A DNA stretch of 64,000 bases, taken from Marsupella aquatica. Lineage: Eukaryota; Marchantiophyta. Location of the stretch: positions 3,968,001 to 4,032,000 of the forward strand of contig OZ316897.1 of assembly GCA_973895155.1 (NCBI GenBank), read 5' to 3'. Shown one piece after another: positions 51,202-62,536 of this stretch. The notes below the pieces were generated by a model. It saw nothing but the letters and a program-made list of their open reading frames with translations. It did not search any database and was not told the DNA's origin. Each line of letters starts with the position of its first letter. Positions within the stretch are counted from its first letter, which is position 1. A program made the position numbers and the translations under genes.

Positions 51202-53280
51202 AAGCCTTTAACCTTAACGGGGTGCGCAGGAGACTTTGCTGAACAACTGAAAATGTAGCCTGATTGCTGATGTTCTGATGGCGCTGCACCAAGTGTAATT
51301 TTGAGCTCATGGCAGATGCCTAAATTGTGCGGCTATCGCTGTTAAAAAGTCCACGCACATTATCTAACTTACAGGTGTTAATAGCTGTTCTCATGAAAAA
51401 TTAGCTCCAAGGGTTTTCAGAACTCTGTCGCAGGAGAGAATCCAGCGTTCCCTTGAGCTGCTCTTGATAAATCTGCGTTGCGACAATTGAGACGGTTTTT
51501 ATGCTTGCAAGTCAACAAGAGAGTCACATTGAGCTCCCCCTGATTTAAAGATCCATAGTTGTTACATAGGATGAGTCTTTTGTCGTCCGAAAATAATTAG
51601 AGTACGTACGTTAGTGACATCGAGACTAACTAAGGAACTTCCTCGGTTCCTTGATGTAAAGTTCCCTAGTTGTTACATAGGATGATTCTTTTGTCATCCG
51701 AAAATAATTAGAGTAGGCACGTCAGTGACATCGAGACAAACTAAGGAACTTGGTTCATTCATGAGTTGATCCGGTGATTGTTTCTCATTATATTTAAATC
51801 AGTTGACCTCATTTGTAGCAAAATTAACTCCAAATAGAATTTGGAGAGCAACAAAGGAGGATGTCCATCCTGCAGGTTTTCCATGCGGATCTTAAGTGAG
51901 CTCATTGAAGAAGCATGGCTTTTCATGACCGAATGCCATTTAGGTGATAAGTTGCCTTCTTGGTCGCTGACTCAATACGCCTTAAGAAACTCCCTAGGTA
52001 GAAGGTGGTGTACAGACACACGGCTCCGAGCTTCTCTGAACATTTTGTGAATGAAGAATGTTTTCTTGAGGCGATCTATTGTAGTATTCCTTAAATTGTA
52101 CTGCCAACAGATTGAATGTTGCTTATCCAGGTTTGGTTGATTAGCCAACAAGGATGTTAATTTCATTGCTAGATGATACCAGACCCGTTTAAACCATCAA
52201 ATGAATGTATCAATGTTCTGGGAACAAAATCTCTGAAAGATCATTCTGGTACTGCTCGAGTGATCAGAAGGCTTCTCAAAGGTCATAATGGTGTACTACG
52301 ACAGGATCTCAATTCTCCATCGTTCCTTACAAAGTGCGTCAAAAGACAATACGAAATGTTGCAAACCTCTTCTGCACGTCCGTTCAGAGTAAGTATTGTT
52401 CAGAGGTGTAAGTTCGTGCTTCTGGGTTGTTCCTCTGCTCATGTTCATCTGCTGTGGGAATTGAGGAATGTGAATCCCCTCTGTGCTCACGTATTGTAAT
52501 ATTTGAAGGCCTTAACACGAACTGAATGTTTCGATCAAGCTATCAATCCATTTTGCTATAACAAAGGTCAGTGACTTTGTACTAAAATCCATACTGTCCA
52601 GTGGTGTCCGTGCCATCCTGACAGTCTATCCTCAGTTTGGTTAATTTGATGAACGCTAGTACAACCATGATGTTGTAGAAGCTTGAGTTGGATATGGATG
52701 TAATTTCTCGTGTTCTTTGGAGAGAAAAAAAACTACTCTCCCTAGTAGAGAGTTTCAAAGGTTCAAGTTTGATGGACCTTAACTAAAGACAGAAAAAGAT
52801 ATGGATTACCAAATTAGTAGGCAAAAAGGATTGGTCATATGCCTTGCCTTGACCTCAGAGGCTCCTGAATTTGAAAATAGCCGTGGACTCTGGACCAAAA
52901 GTATTTTGAAAAGAAGTTCAATAAATGCAAAATTCATCAAATGAAGAAGCCAAAGTTTGGAAATGTATGGACAGCCTCTCCTGGTGATATAATTTTTTTG
53001 ACAGAATAAGCACTCCACATGAGTATATTTGTAAACCCACTATATTTGTAAACCCACTGCTTGGCATGTAGGACATCGCCATACCTAGATGAGCCCCAAA
53101 GCTCTTCATATGAACCTAGCTGTTGTATCCATTCATTGGATGATCCAGATTTGATTTACTAGAAAAAAGAAGAAGCCATGTACACTATTCTTGAATGGCC
53201 CCTCTAAGTTCTTATAACCCTGTTTGGCATGGAGGACAGGTAGACTCCGTACCTAAAAGAGCCCCCAGTTCTTATAAGCC
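51202..53280. other. Intergenic, AT-rich
   Basis: Includes the 111 bp tandem duplication at 51540-51755 and some short local repeats (GTAAACCCACTATATTT twice near 53030). The ORF at 52173-52499 has no recognised motif. Confidence 0.4.
51540..51755 (+). repeat. Tandem duplication, about 111 bp unit
   Basis: Two copies with TAGTTGTTACATAGGATGA, TCTTTTGTC(G/A)TCCGAAAATAATT, AGAGTA, GTGACATCGAGAC and AACTAAGGAACTT. Over 90 percent identical by eye. Confidence 0.88.
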
Positions 53281-53624
53281 TGTTAGATATTGCTCTAGTC
53301 TTGTGACTCATGAGCTAACCACAGTTAGTCTAACTTGGGTTAGGACTTAGCTAATGTTAGCGGTAGTGTTAGTGTGCATATAGTCAGGGCTGATGCCAGA
53401 CCCTGGTGGAACTTAGGCTCATTGTTACGGAGCTAGTTGAGAGATAGGGAGAGCTTGTGCTGTGGATGCTTGGTATAGCCGGTCGGCCTAGAGTGCAGTA
53501 AAGCTCTTGTGTGTTCCCGTGGACGTAGCCTCATGTGGAGGTCAACCACGTATCTCTCTGTGTCGACTATTCTGCGTTGGATGGTTCATGGGCTTGCCGT
53601 TGCAAATGTCATCTATGCTCAACA
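53281..53624 (+). repeat. 5' LTR of copia element X
   Basis: 344 bp from TGTTAGATATTGC to ATGCTCAACA, homologous to the LTRs of Y and to the solo LTR at 48391. A degenerate primer site follows at 53627 (TGGTGTCTGAAC, 9 of 12 positions matching that of Y). Confidence 0.88.
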
Positions 53625-55326
53625 AGTGGTGTCTGAACATGCCTGGGAGGTGACGAGGTTTTTTCGTGACAGGTTTGTTTTTTCAGCGTTAATTGTCGAT
53701 GGTACATTCGGAGTTTCGTCGCATGAAACTTGAATGTGTGTGGCTGTGCGGATAGGTTAGTGAGAGGGCTTTCTAACGGTGGTTAGAACTCGCTGATCGG
53801 TATCCGTGGTGCGGAGGAATTGAAATTTGCGTCGTTAAGGTTTTATTCGTGTTCGACGGCTTTTCGGGGGAGAGACCAGAGATCGCATTTTTCAACGGTG
53901 TGAGCCGTGCGGTGCGGGAGGGATCACACATTATAGCTCAAGTTGAAGGTTATAGCCAGCTAGTCGTTTCGGTAGCTGGATTGCTGCCGAGTTGTTACCG
54001 AGTGTGTCGTGACGAGTGAAGGAGGCGTTCAGGTTTTTTCACAAGCTATGAAGCTTGTTCTCATCTGAACCGGGTTTCTCTTTGTGACGTCCGACTAGGT
54101 TGAAAAAACGCAAAGTGCTACGGCTCAACGGTTTGATCGCGGCAAGGCGGTTATTTTGAGCCCGGGATTGGCACTTGACGCGGAGTGAAGGCGACGCGGC
54201 GGAAATTGTTTACTCAGCTGAAGCGGCAGACTGAGCCGGTGAAATTTGGCCACATTTACCGTCGGCGACGTTCATTTTACTCGTTGGAAATAGCGGCGGC
54301 AAAGGTGAGTTTATGCCTTTTTTTGTTGGGGGGGTCATTTTTGGTTTTAAAGGGGTTTAACCCCTTGTGTGTGTTTATACACACAATCGTGTGTATACAC
54401 ACGCGAATGTGTGTATAAACACACGTTCTCCCCCTCCTCCCCGTCCCGCCTTGTGTACCGTGTATGCGCGCCCCCCCCCCCCGCACTCCCGTTATTTGTG
54501 GCGCAGCGGCGCCCTGCGCAGCGCCGGCCGGTGCGATTGCAGCCGCTCGGCAGCTGTAGCCCTCCCGTGACCACCCCGTGCCTTAGGGCCTGCCCCGCGC
54601 GCCCCTGGCTGCCGGCCCTGCCTCCTTGCCGCCACGCCCCTGCTGCTGCCGGCAATTCACCCCGGCCCAGTCTCTTAAGGCGTACCCCGGCTGCATACGC
54701 AGCCGTCTTTTTGCTAACCCGAACCCCCTGTTTTTCCCCCTCCTCGACCCTCGACGGTGCCTGGCGCGCCTCGCGTCGCCTATACGGATGCGCCTTTTTT
54801 AATACTGGTATTTTTGGCTTTAAGGGGCGTAGGCACCCCTTTAGGATCTATTTTTAACCTTTTTCCGCTTCCTCTTGTTTTCCCTTTGTGCCGGGACCTG
54901 CCGCCCTCCGTTTTAACCACTCCGACTGGGGGAACGGCCCCCTGTGAGACCTGTCGGACTGTGCGGGAATATTCCCAAAAAATAGAGAGTTGTTTTTCGG
55001 CCGTCCGACAAAGATTCTGTCCGCCGAACGGTAACTTTTTGGTTCTTTTTCGGTGAGGACATTGCAACGCGGCGCACCAATCACATCGCAATTCCGACGA
55101 TGGGTTGTACTTGGTATTTTGGTTATTCTCCGAGGTGGTCAAAACGGGGGAGTTTCCCAAGGTTTTACCCACCCTGACCAAAATTTGAATAACTTTTCCG
55201 TCGAATTTTGATTTTGATTTCGACTTTCAGTATTGGACTCCTAGCTTTGTGAGCTACGCGGCGGTGTTGAGTTTTGAGTTTTATGAGAAGTTTCAAAAAA
55301 AAGACATTTTTTCATGATTGTTTCAT
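53625..55326 (+). other. 5' leader of copia element X
   Basis: About 1.7 kb of untranslated DNA. 54960-55320 is well conserved with the leader of Y (57240-57610). 54310-54850 is absent from Y and holds inverted repeats of GTGTGTTTATACACACA, a run of about 13 C at 54469-54481 and GC-rich sequence, so it is probably an insertion or a lineage-specific expansion. Confidence 0.75.
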
Positions 55327-56039
55327 ATGAGTGACTCAGGGGATACTGGAAGAATTGGCGTCGGTGGAGCTTCAGGATCACGACGGTCAGATGGTGAGTC
55401 TGAGGAGGAACTGCTACCATTTGAGGAGGAACTTGTAACACCGGTACGATCACCGGTGCGGCGTGCAGTGGAGGAAGTTGTACTACTACCAGAGCTGTCG
55501 GTAGTTGGGAAGAAGAGGGAGATGGCTAGATTTGGAGGAGTGAAGTTTGAGGTGGAGAAGTACGATGGTCGTACTAATTACTTGCTCTGGGAGAAGCAAG
55601 TGAAGGGTGTCCTTCGGGCCATGGGCTTAGCTCATCTGCTTTCTTCACGAGAGCAGTATGATGGAGAGGAGGAGATTTCTGTGAAGCAATGGAGATAGGA
55701 GCAGGTGATTGCTGTTAATGCAGTGATGCTTTATGTGAAGCCGCATATCATCAAACAGCTAGATGATTATGCGGATTGCGCGTCACTGTTCAAGGCTCTA
55801 AGAGAGAAGTACTACCGGGAAGATGCGTCAAACCGGTTGTACAAGAAGTCTCTCTTGATGAGCCTCAGGCTCAAGGAAGGGAGCAAGATGCAGGATCACC
55901 TGGATGAATTTGACAGTCTAGCGGTGGATCTGTCAAACCTGGGAAAAGGAGTTGAAGATGAGGATAAGGCCTTGCTTCTGCTAAGCTCCTTACCGCCGTC
56001 ATATCAGGGCTTGAAATAGGTGCTCTTGTATAGAGATCT
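55327..56039 (+). pseudogene. gag of copia element X, 5' part (broken)
   Basis: ATG at 55327 opens MSDSGD, then an acidic segment and the UBN2-type gag core: KYDGRTNYLLWEKQVKGVLR, LKEGSKMQDHLDEFDSLAVD and LLLLSSLPPSYQGL. An in-frame TAG lies at 55696-55698 and another at 56017-56019. The text stops at GATCT, where element Y is inserted, and resumes at 62537. It is the capsid-like structural protein of a copia element. Confidence 0.9.
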
Positions 56040-56460
56040 TGTTGGGTATTTACTCTTACGTCTAGGTTAGGTATGACGTGGTTGGTACAACAACGTGGGT
56101 TGGTACAACTACGTGGTTAGGTACAACTACGTGATTAGGTACAACTATGTGGTTAGGTACAACTACGTGATTAGGTACAACTATGTGGTTAGGTACAACT
56201 AAGTTGCACACTATATCATAAGAGGCATGTGTGCTTGGAGAGGTAGAACCAAGGCTCATTGTTATGGAGCCACTTGAGAGATAGGGAGAGCTTACACTGT
56301 GGAGACTCGGTATAGCCGACGGGCTTAGAGTTCAGTAAAGCTCTCTTGTGTGTTCCCATGGACGTAGCCTCAAGGAGGTGAACCACGTATCTCTTGTGTC
56401 GACTATTGTGCGTTGGATGGTTCATGGGCTTGCCGTTGCGATCGTCGTCTATGCTCAACA
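56040..56460 (+). repeat. 5' LTR of copia element Y
   Basis: 421 bp, TGTTGGG...CTCAACA. The 5' part holds seven tandem copies of an 17-18 bp unit (GTGGTTAGGTACAACTAC type, 56078-56202). Relative to the 3' LTR it has C instead of T in GCCGACGGG and G instead of A in GATCGTCG. Confidence 0.96.
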
Positions 56461-56462
56461 AT

Positions 56463-56474
56463 TGGTATCAGAGC
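56463..56474 (+). other. Primer binding site of element Y
   Basis: TGGTATCAGAGC, complementary to the 3' end of plant initiator methionine tRNA, two bases after the LTR. This is the standard primer site of plant copia elements. Confidence 0.95.
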
Positions 56475-57615
56475 ATGCTTGGGAGGTGACGTGTATTCGT
56501 GACGGGATTTCATGACGGTTTTTTCCAGCGTTGAGTGTTGGTGGATTTTCCAGAGTTCCATCGCATGGAACTTGGAGTTTATGGGCTCAACGGATAGATC
56601 AGGGCAAGAGCTTTCTAACGGTGTGAAGAAATCGTTGAACGGAGCTCGTGGTGCAGAGAGATCTAAGTTTTCGTCGTTCTGGATTTTGTGAAGAAAGTTG
56701 GCAATCGACTCAGAGGGAGAAGCGTCAAGTGTTTTGACTCAACGGAGAGATTGAGGCAAGACGATTGTTTTTGAGTCCGGGATTGGCTCTTTGATGCAAA
56801 GAGGAAGGCTAAGCAAAATCAATTACCTTGTTGGACTTGGTGACGGCACCAAGTGCAATTGATCAACATTCGTTGTTGACAAGGTACCATTTTTTTCTCT
56901 TTGAAAAACTGATTCGAAATTGGCTATGGCAATTGAGAGAAATCTGTCATCTTTACCAATTTTTTTCTCCCTCGTTCTTTCCTCGTTTTGGGTGCTTCTT
57001 ATATCGATCTTCATCACCTCGGAGTCTAGTTTCCAAATCTGAAATCGGATCTTGATTTAGTCAAAACCCGAGTGAGATATCTTGCGTTTGATGTTGAGGG
57101 GTACATTCTGCCGTGTGTATTTTCTGCGCGCGCGACCAGATTTCGACGACGAAGGGTGGTAGGGGGTTTTGGGGGTTCGAGGACACATGTCAGCCCCTCG
57201 ATTGTTCTTCCAAAATTCCCACAGGGCCTGTACAAGGGTCATAGAATATTCCAAAAAACCAGAGAGCTATTTTTTGACCATCCGACAAAGATTTCATCCG
57301 CCGAACGGTAACTTTTTTGGTTATTTTTCGGCGAGGTCGTAGCCATTGAAGTTGGCAATGCAGCGCACCAATCACATCGCAATTCCGACAACGGGTTGTA
57401 CTTGGTATTTCGGTTATTCCCTGAGGTGGTCAAAACGGGGGAGTTTCCCAAGGTTTTACCCACCTCGACCGAAATTTGAATAACTTTTCCGTCAAATTTC
57501 GATTTTGATTTTGGTTTTCAGTATTGGACTCCTAGCTTTGTGGGCTACGCGGCGGTGTTGAGTTTCGAGTTTTTTGAGAAGTTGTGAAAAACAACATTTT
57601 TTGTGACTTTCTCAT
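56475..57615 (+). other. 5' leader of copia element Y
   Basis: 1.1 kb without a credible ORF. The last 370 bp (from about 57240) are conserved with element X, including CATCCGACAAAGATT, CCGCCGAACGGTAACTTTTT, GCGCACCAATCACATCGCAA and GGGGGAGTTTCCCAAGGTTT. This suggests a packaging or translation-control region. Confidence 0.8.
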
Positions 57616-58650
57616 ATGAGTGATTCGGAGGAGTTTTTCGAAGACGTGGAACTTGAAGCACGAGGATCACCGCAGAGGTTTCAGGGGCAGAGAGAGGAGC
57701 AGGAGGAAGAGCACGTGACACCGATACCATCACCGGTGCGGCGTGTGGTGGAGGAAGCAGTACTACTACCGGAGCTCACGGTAAAGAAGAAGATGAGGAC
57801 TTTCAAGCTTGGGGGACCCAAGTATGAAGTGACAAAGTATGATGGGCGCTCTGACTACTTGCTATGGGAGAAGCAGGTGAAGGGAGTGCTTTATGCGTCA
57901 GGGATGGGCCAACTGCTGAGCCCTCGTGAAGACGATGTTGATGAGAAACAATGGGACCGCATGCAGGAGCAGGGAGTGTGGTGTGTTACACTCTATCTCA
58001 TGCCTCCCATCATCAAGCAGTTGGGTGCACATAAGGATTGCATGTCCTTATTTGCGGAATTGCAGAGCAAGTATCACCGCAAGGAGTTGTCGAACCGGCT
58101 CTACACTTCCTACAAACTGATGAGTTTCAGGATGAAGGAATCTGGTATGAAGTTGCAAGACCATGTGGATGCTTTCAACGACATGGTCGTTGACTTGGAA
58201 AACCTTGGGGAGACTTTGAATGATGAGACGAAGGCTCTGCAGCTTCTTAGTTCATTGCCTCCATCTTACCAGTCCCTATCACGAGTGTTGTTGCATCGTG
58301 ATAGGGATACCATTTCATACAATGACGTGGTAAGTTCTCTGCTTAGTGATGATCTTCAGCAGAAGATGCACATCACGTCACAGCCTTCATCATCTGGTGC
58401 TGCCCTCAATGTTAACCGTGGGAGGAGTATGCAGCGACCAACTGGGGACCGTAGAACCCAGTTTAGATCTAAATCCAGATCTAAGTCCAAGGGTAAATCC
58501 CCTCAGAGGAGGCAGGTGACATGTTGGAAGTGCAACCAAGTTGGACACTTCAAGCGAGACTGTAAGGGAAAGGCAGCGGAAACTTCATCGGCAAATGTGG
58601 CTAGGGCTGATGGAGAAGCTGATTTACTCAATGATGAGTATGTTTTATGA
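57616..58650 (+). CDS. Gag of copia element Y
   Basis: 344 codons from ATG 57616 (MSDSEEFF) to TGA 58648-58650. The N-terminus is acidic. The UBN2-type core has KYDGRSDYLLWEKQVKGVLY and FRMKESGMKLQDHVDAFNDM. A basic Arg/Ser/Lys stretch precedes the zinc knuckle CWKCNQVGHFKRDC (C-x2-C-x4-H-x4-C). It ends with an acidic tail at NDEYVL. Gag forms the virus-like particle and binds the RNA. Intact in this copy. Confidence 0.95.
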   Translation: MSDSEEFFEDVELEARGSPQRFQGQREEQEEEHVTPIPSPVRRVVEEAVLLPELTVKKKMRTFKLGGPKYEVTKYDGRSDYLLWEKQVKGVLYASGMGQLLSPREDDVDEKQWDRMQEQGVWCVTLYLMPPIIKQLGAHKDCMSLFAELQSKYHRKELSNRLYTSYKLMSFRMKESGMKLQDHVDAFNDMVVDLENLGETLNDETKALQLLSSLPPSYQSLSRVLLHRDRDTISYNDVVSSLLSDDLQQKMHITSQPSSSGAALNVNRGRSMQRPTGDRRTQFRSKSRSKSKGKSPQRRQVTCWKCNQVGHFKRDCKGKAAETSSANVARADGEADLLNDEYVL

Positions 58651-61600
58651 AGCCGGGGGTATGCCCTGTGCACGTCATCTAGGAGAGCAGATGATGTGTG
58701 GATTCTTGATTGTGCTTGCTCTTTTCATATTTGTTACATTCGTGAGTTTTTTCAGTTCTTACTCTATTTCAAACGGTTCAGTTCTGATGGGAAATGATCA
58801 CTCCTGTCAAATTGAGGGAATTGGGTCTGTGAAGATTCAAATGTTTGATGGCGCTGTGCGCACAGTGTCTGGAGTCAGGTATGTACTTGGCATGCGTAAG
58901 AATCTGATTTCACTCGGTGTGTTGGATTCAAATGGTCATCAATGGAGCGTTATTGATGGTGAACTTCAAGTCAGGTCGGGAGAGACAGTGATTTTGAAGG
59001 GGAGTAGACAAAAGAATTTGTATGTGTTACAGGGCAATACTGTATGTGGAGAGGCCAATGTAACCAAGTCTCACGAGGAGATGACTCAACTGTGGCATTC
59101 ACGGCTAGGCCACATGAGTGAGAAGGGTTTGGCTATCTTACGGAAGAATGGACTCATTTCTGATTTGCAATCTTGTAAATTAGAGTTTTGTGAGCATTGC
59201 ATTCTTGGAAAGCAGCATCGTCGTGCTTTTGGTGTTGGAACTCATCGTTCCAAAGCGGTTCTTGAGTACATACATAGTGACGTGTGGGGTCCATCCCCGA
59301 CTCCCTCACACTCTGGAAAGTTGTACTATGTATCATTTATTGATGATTACTCAAGATTTGTGTGGATTTATTTCATGACGCATAAGTCTGATGTCTTGTC
59401 CATTTTTAAGAAGTGGAAGGCCCAGGTGGAGAATCAGACTGGAAACACGATCAAGTGTTTGGATACAAGGGTGAAGAGTCTGAGGTCAGACAACGGCAGG
59501 GAGTACACTTCAATGGAATTTGAAGAGTACTGTTCAGAACAGGGGATAACTCGCCATCTCACCACAGTTTATACTCCGCAGCAGAATGGTGTCGCTGAGG
59601 GGCTCAATCGGACACTGTTGGAGCGGTCACGGAGTATGTTGAGCCAATCAGGTTTACCACAAGAATTTTGGGCAAAAGCTGTCAATACCGCAGCTTATTT
59701 GGTAAATCTTTCTCCTTCTAGTGCTATCAATTTCAAAACGCCGTTTGAGATGCGCTATAAGTGGCAAGCAGACTATCATGGCTTGGTAATTTTTGGAAGT
59801 GATGCATATGCTCTCACACCAAAGCAGAATAGGACCAAGTTGGATCCTACCTCCAGGAAATGTGTTTTTCTTGGGTACCAGAGTGGTGTGAAAGCCTATA
59901 GGCTATGGGATCCTATTGCCTGTAAGCTCGTTGTCAGTAGGGATGTTTCCTTCAATGAATCCAGATTATTGAAGGAGGGGGAGAATACTCAGGTCTCCCG
60001 TACTGACAAAGGAAAATCTCCTATCCCGGATCTCGTTGAGGGGGAGATTGGTTATGAGGTGCATGACCGGAGAGAAGGAGTTGCTCCAATTATGGAGCTG
60101 GTTCCTATGCCAGAGGAACCAGAGGAGTTTGTTGATGCTGGTGAGCAACAAGTGGATGCTGTTGAGCTTCAAATTGTACCAGCACACGCAGATCAACCGG
60201 AGTCATCGGCTAGAAGAACATCTGGTCGCACTGTACGCGCTCCATCAAGGTATGGACAGTGGGTTGATTCATCTCAACTGCAAGAGGATGATTTTACAGC
60301 TGATGATGAGGGTGATGCGTTAATTTTGGAAGAAGGAGAACCTTCTTCATTTCATGAGGCAAGTGCTTCAAAAGAGAAGCAGAAGTGGACTGCAGCAATG
60401 CAAACGGAGATGCAGTCACTAAAGGACAACAAAACTTGGGAGCTTGTTAAGCTGCCTAAGGGTCAGCAAGTGGTGGACAGCAAGTGGATTTACAAGCTGA
60501 AGGATAATTTCATAGGAGGTGGATCGAAGGTCTACAAGGCTAGATTGGTAGCAAAGGGATTCACACAAGAGAAAGGTGTGGATTACAATGAGGTCTTCTC
60601 ACCAGTTGCTAAGTACTCTACAATACGACTATTGTGTGTACTTGTTGTAATGTTTGGTCTGCTCCTAGATCAGATGGATGTTGTCACAGCTTTCCTCTAT
60701 GGCACATTGGAAGAGGTGATCTTCATGAGACAACCGCTAGGTTTTGTGAAGAGAGGACAGGAGGAATTGGTTTGCAGATTGCTGAAATCCTTGTATGGGT
60801 TGAAGCAGTCACCAAGACAGTGGAACAAGCGGTTTGACGATTGGATTCGGTCACAAGGTTTTCACAGAAGTGTATTTGACCCTTGTGTGTATTTGAAACC
60901 GGTGAAGAATGTTGTCTTTGGGTTCATTGTTTTAGTACTTTATGTGGATGACATGCTAATTGCAGCCAAGGATAGGTCTGAGATTGTTAAGCTCAAGGCA
61001 CTGCTTAGTGCAGAGTTTAAGATGAAGGACTTAGGGCCAGCTAAGAGGATTTTGGGTATGGAGATCACTAGGGACTTGGAGGCTGGCAAGCTATGGTTGA
61101 CGCAGAGCAGTTATGCGAGGAAGGTAATTGCAAGGTTCAACATGGAGAATAGCAAACCAGTAAGTACCCCGTTGGCTCCACACTTCAAGTTATCATCAGC
61201 GTTCTGTCCTATGGATGACACAGAGAAGGGGTTGATGTCAAAGGTTCCATATGACAAGGCAGTGGGGAGTCTCATGTATTTGATGACTTGCACTAGACCT
61301 GATCTTGCCATGGCTATGGGCAAGGTGAGCAGGTACATGTCGAATCCAGGGAAGGTACACTGGGAAGCAGTGAAGTGGATTATCAAGTACTTGAAGGGTA
61401 CCGTGGATCATGGTCTTTTATTTGATGCGAATGCAAAGAATGCTAGATCATTGATTGGCTATGTAGATTCTGACTATGGACAAGATTTGGACCGAAGGAG
61501 ATCAACAACAGGATACGTGTTCACACTTGGCGGTGGATGCATAAGTTGGAGGTCTACTTTGCAGAAGTGTATTGCTCAGTCTACTACAGAAGCGGAGTAT

Positions 61601-61924
61601 GTTGCAGCTGCGGAAGCAGCAAAGGAAGCGATTTGGTTGGATAGACTTATCACTGAAATGGGATTGCCACAAGGGAATGTGAAGCTCCATTGTGATAGTC
61701 AAAGTGCACTCCACCTTGCTGTGAACCAGGTGATGGACAGCAGAGTGAAGCACATTGACGTCAGGTACCATTTTATCAGGCAGGCTGTGTCTGATAATTT
61801 GTTTGAGCTAGTCAAGATTGATGGTAAACTCAACCCGGCTGACGCATTTACCAAAGTGATTCCTTTGGAGAGTTTCTCTAGACACCGTGACGTATTGCAG
61901 GTTTTGCAATTGCATCACAAGTAG
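58651..61924 (+). CDS. Pol of copia element Y (protease, integrase, RT, RNase H) with a frame break in protease
   Basis: Directly after the gag UGA, the gag frame continues into protease (WILDCACSFHIC at 58699-58734, where DS(A/G) would be usual). A run of six T near 58744 then shifts the frame. From about 58750 the other frame is open to TAG 61922-61924. Order: pre-integrase HHCC finger (LWHSRLGH...CEHC), integrase core with DVWGP, RSDNGREY and the Glu in NGVAEGLNRTL, reverse transcriptase with ARLVAKGF, TAFLYG and YVDD (60941-60952), and RNase H with DSDYGQD, TTEAEYVA and CDSQSALHLA. The order integrase before RT defines Ty1/copia. The enzymes reverse transcribe and integrate the element. 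Apart from the protease shift, nothing is broken. Confidence 0.93.
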
Positions 61925-62104
61925 AGTTTTCTTAAACATTCATTGTAATTACTGATATATGCTCTTCCTCATTCCTATGTATTAGGCTACGGCTTAGTTC
62001 TGGTTTGCTCTAGTTAGAGAGGGAAACCGGTTTGGTTTCTGTCTAGAACTTCCCGCTGAGGGATCATATACATTGGCAGTATTACTCTCCCCTAGACCAG
62101 AGTC

Positions 62105-62115
62105 AAGGGGGAGAT
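62105..62115 (+). other. Polypurine tract of element Y
   Basis: AAGGGGGAGAT directly before the TGTTGGG start of the 3' LTR. It is the plus-strand primer. Confidence 0.88.
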
Positions 62116-62536
62116 TGTTGGGTATTTACTCTTACGTCTAGGTTAGGTATGACGTGGTTGGTACAACAACGTGGGTTGGTACAACTACGTGGTTAGGTAC
62201 AACTACGTGATTAGGTACAACTATGTGGTTAGGTACAACTACGTGATTAGGTACAACTATGTGGTTAGGTACAACTAAGTTGCACACTATATCATAAGAG
62301 GCATGTGTGCTTGGAGAGGTAGAACCAAGGCTCATTGTTATGGAGCCACTTGAGAGATAGGGAGAGCTTACACTGTGGAGACTCGGTATAGCCGATGGGC
62401 TTAGAGTTCAGTAAAGCTCTCTTGTGTGTTCCCATGGACGTAGCCTCAAGGAGGTGAACCACGTATCTCTTGTGTCGACTATTGTGCGTTGGATGGTTCA
62501 TGGGCTTGCCGTTGCGATCATCGTCTATGCTCAACA
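62116..62536 (+). repeat. 3' LTR of copia element Y
   Basis: 421 bp, identical to the 5' LTR at 56040-56460 except for two transitions. The U3 repeat lies at 62154-62278. GATCT of element X follows directly. Confidence 0.96.

Larger units (their letters stand above)
56040..62536 (+). mobile_element. Ty1/copia element Y (complete, young, nested in X)
   Basis: 6,497 bp bounded by two 421 bp LTRs that differ at only two positions that I can find. It is flanked by a perfect GATCT target duplication (56035-56039 and 62537-62541). It has an exact iMet-tRNA-type primer site, gag, pol with all domains, and a polypurine tract. Few LTR differences mean a recent insertion. Gag and pol share a frame but are separated by UGA, and protease carries a one-base shift. 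Confidence 0.97.

Noticed and set aside
54277-54857. ORFs through the GT/AC hairpins and C run (up to 162 codons)
   Set aside because: Low-complexity, GC-driven open frames in the untranslated leader of element X.
56062-56259. Minus-strand ORF with repeated VVPNHV peptides (also 62138-62335)
   Set aside because: It is the reverse reading of the 18 bp repeat in the Y LTRs; no independent coding evidence.
58735-58755. Programmed frameshift signal in the copia Y protease
   Set aside because: The needed change is +1 within a T run and the older copy X has one T fewer; a simple insertion or read error explains it better, so it is reported only as a shift.
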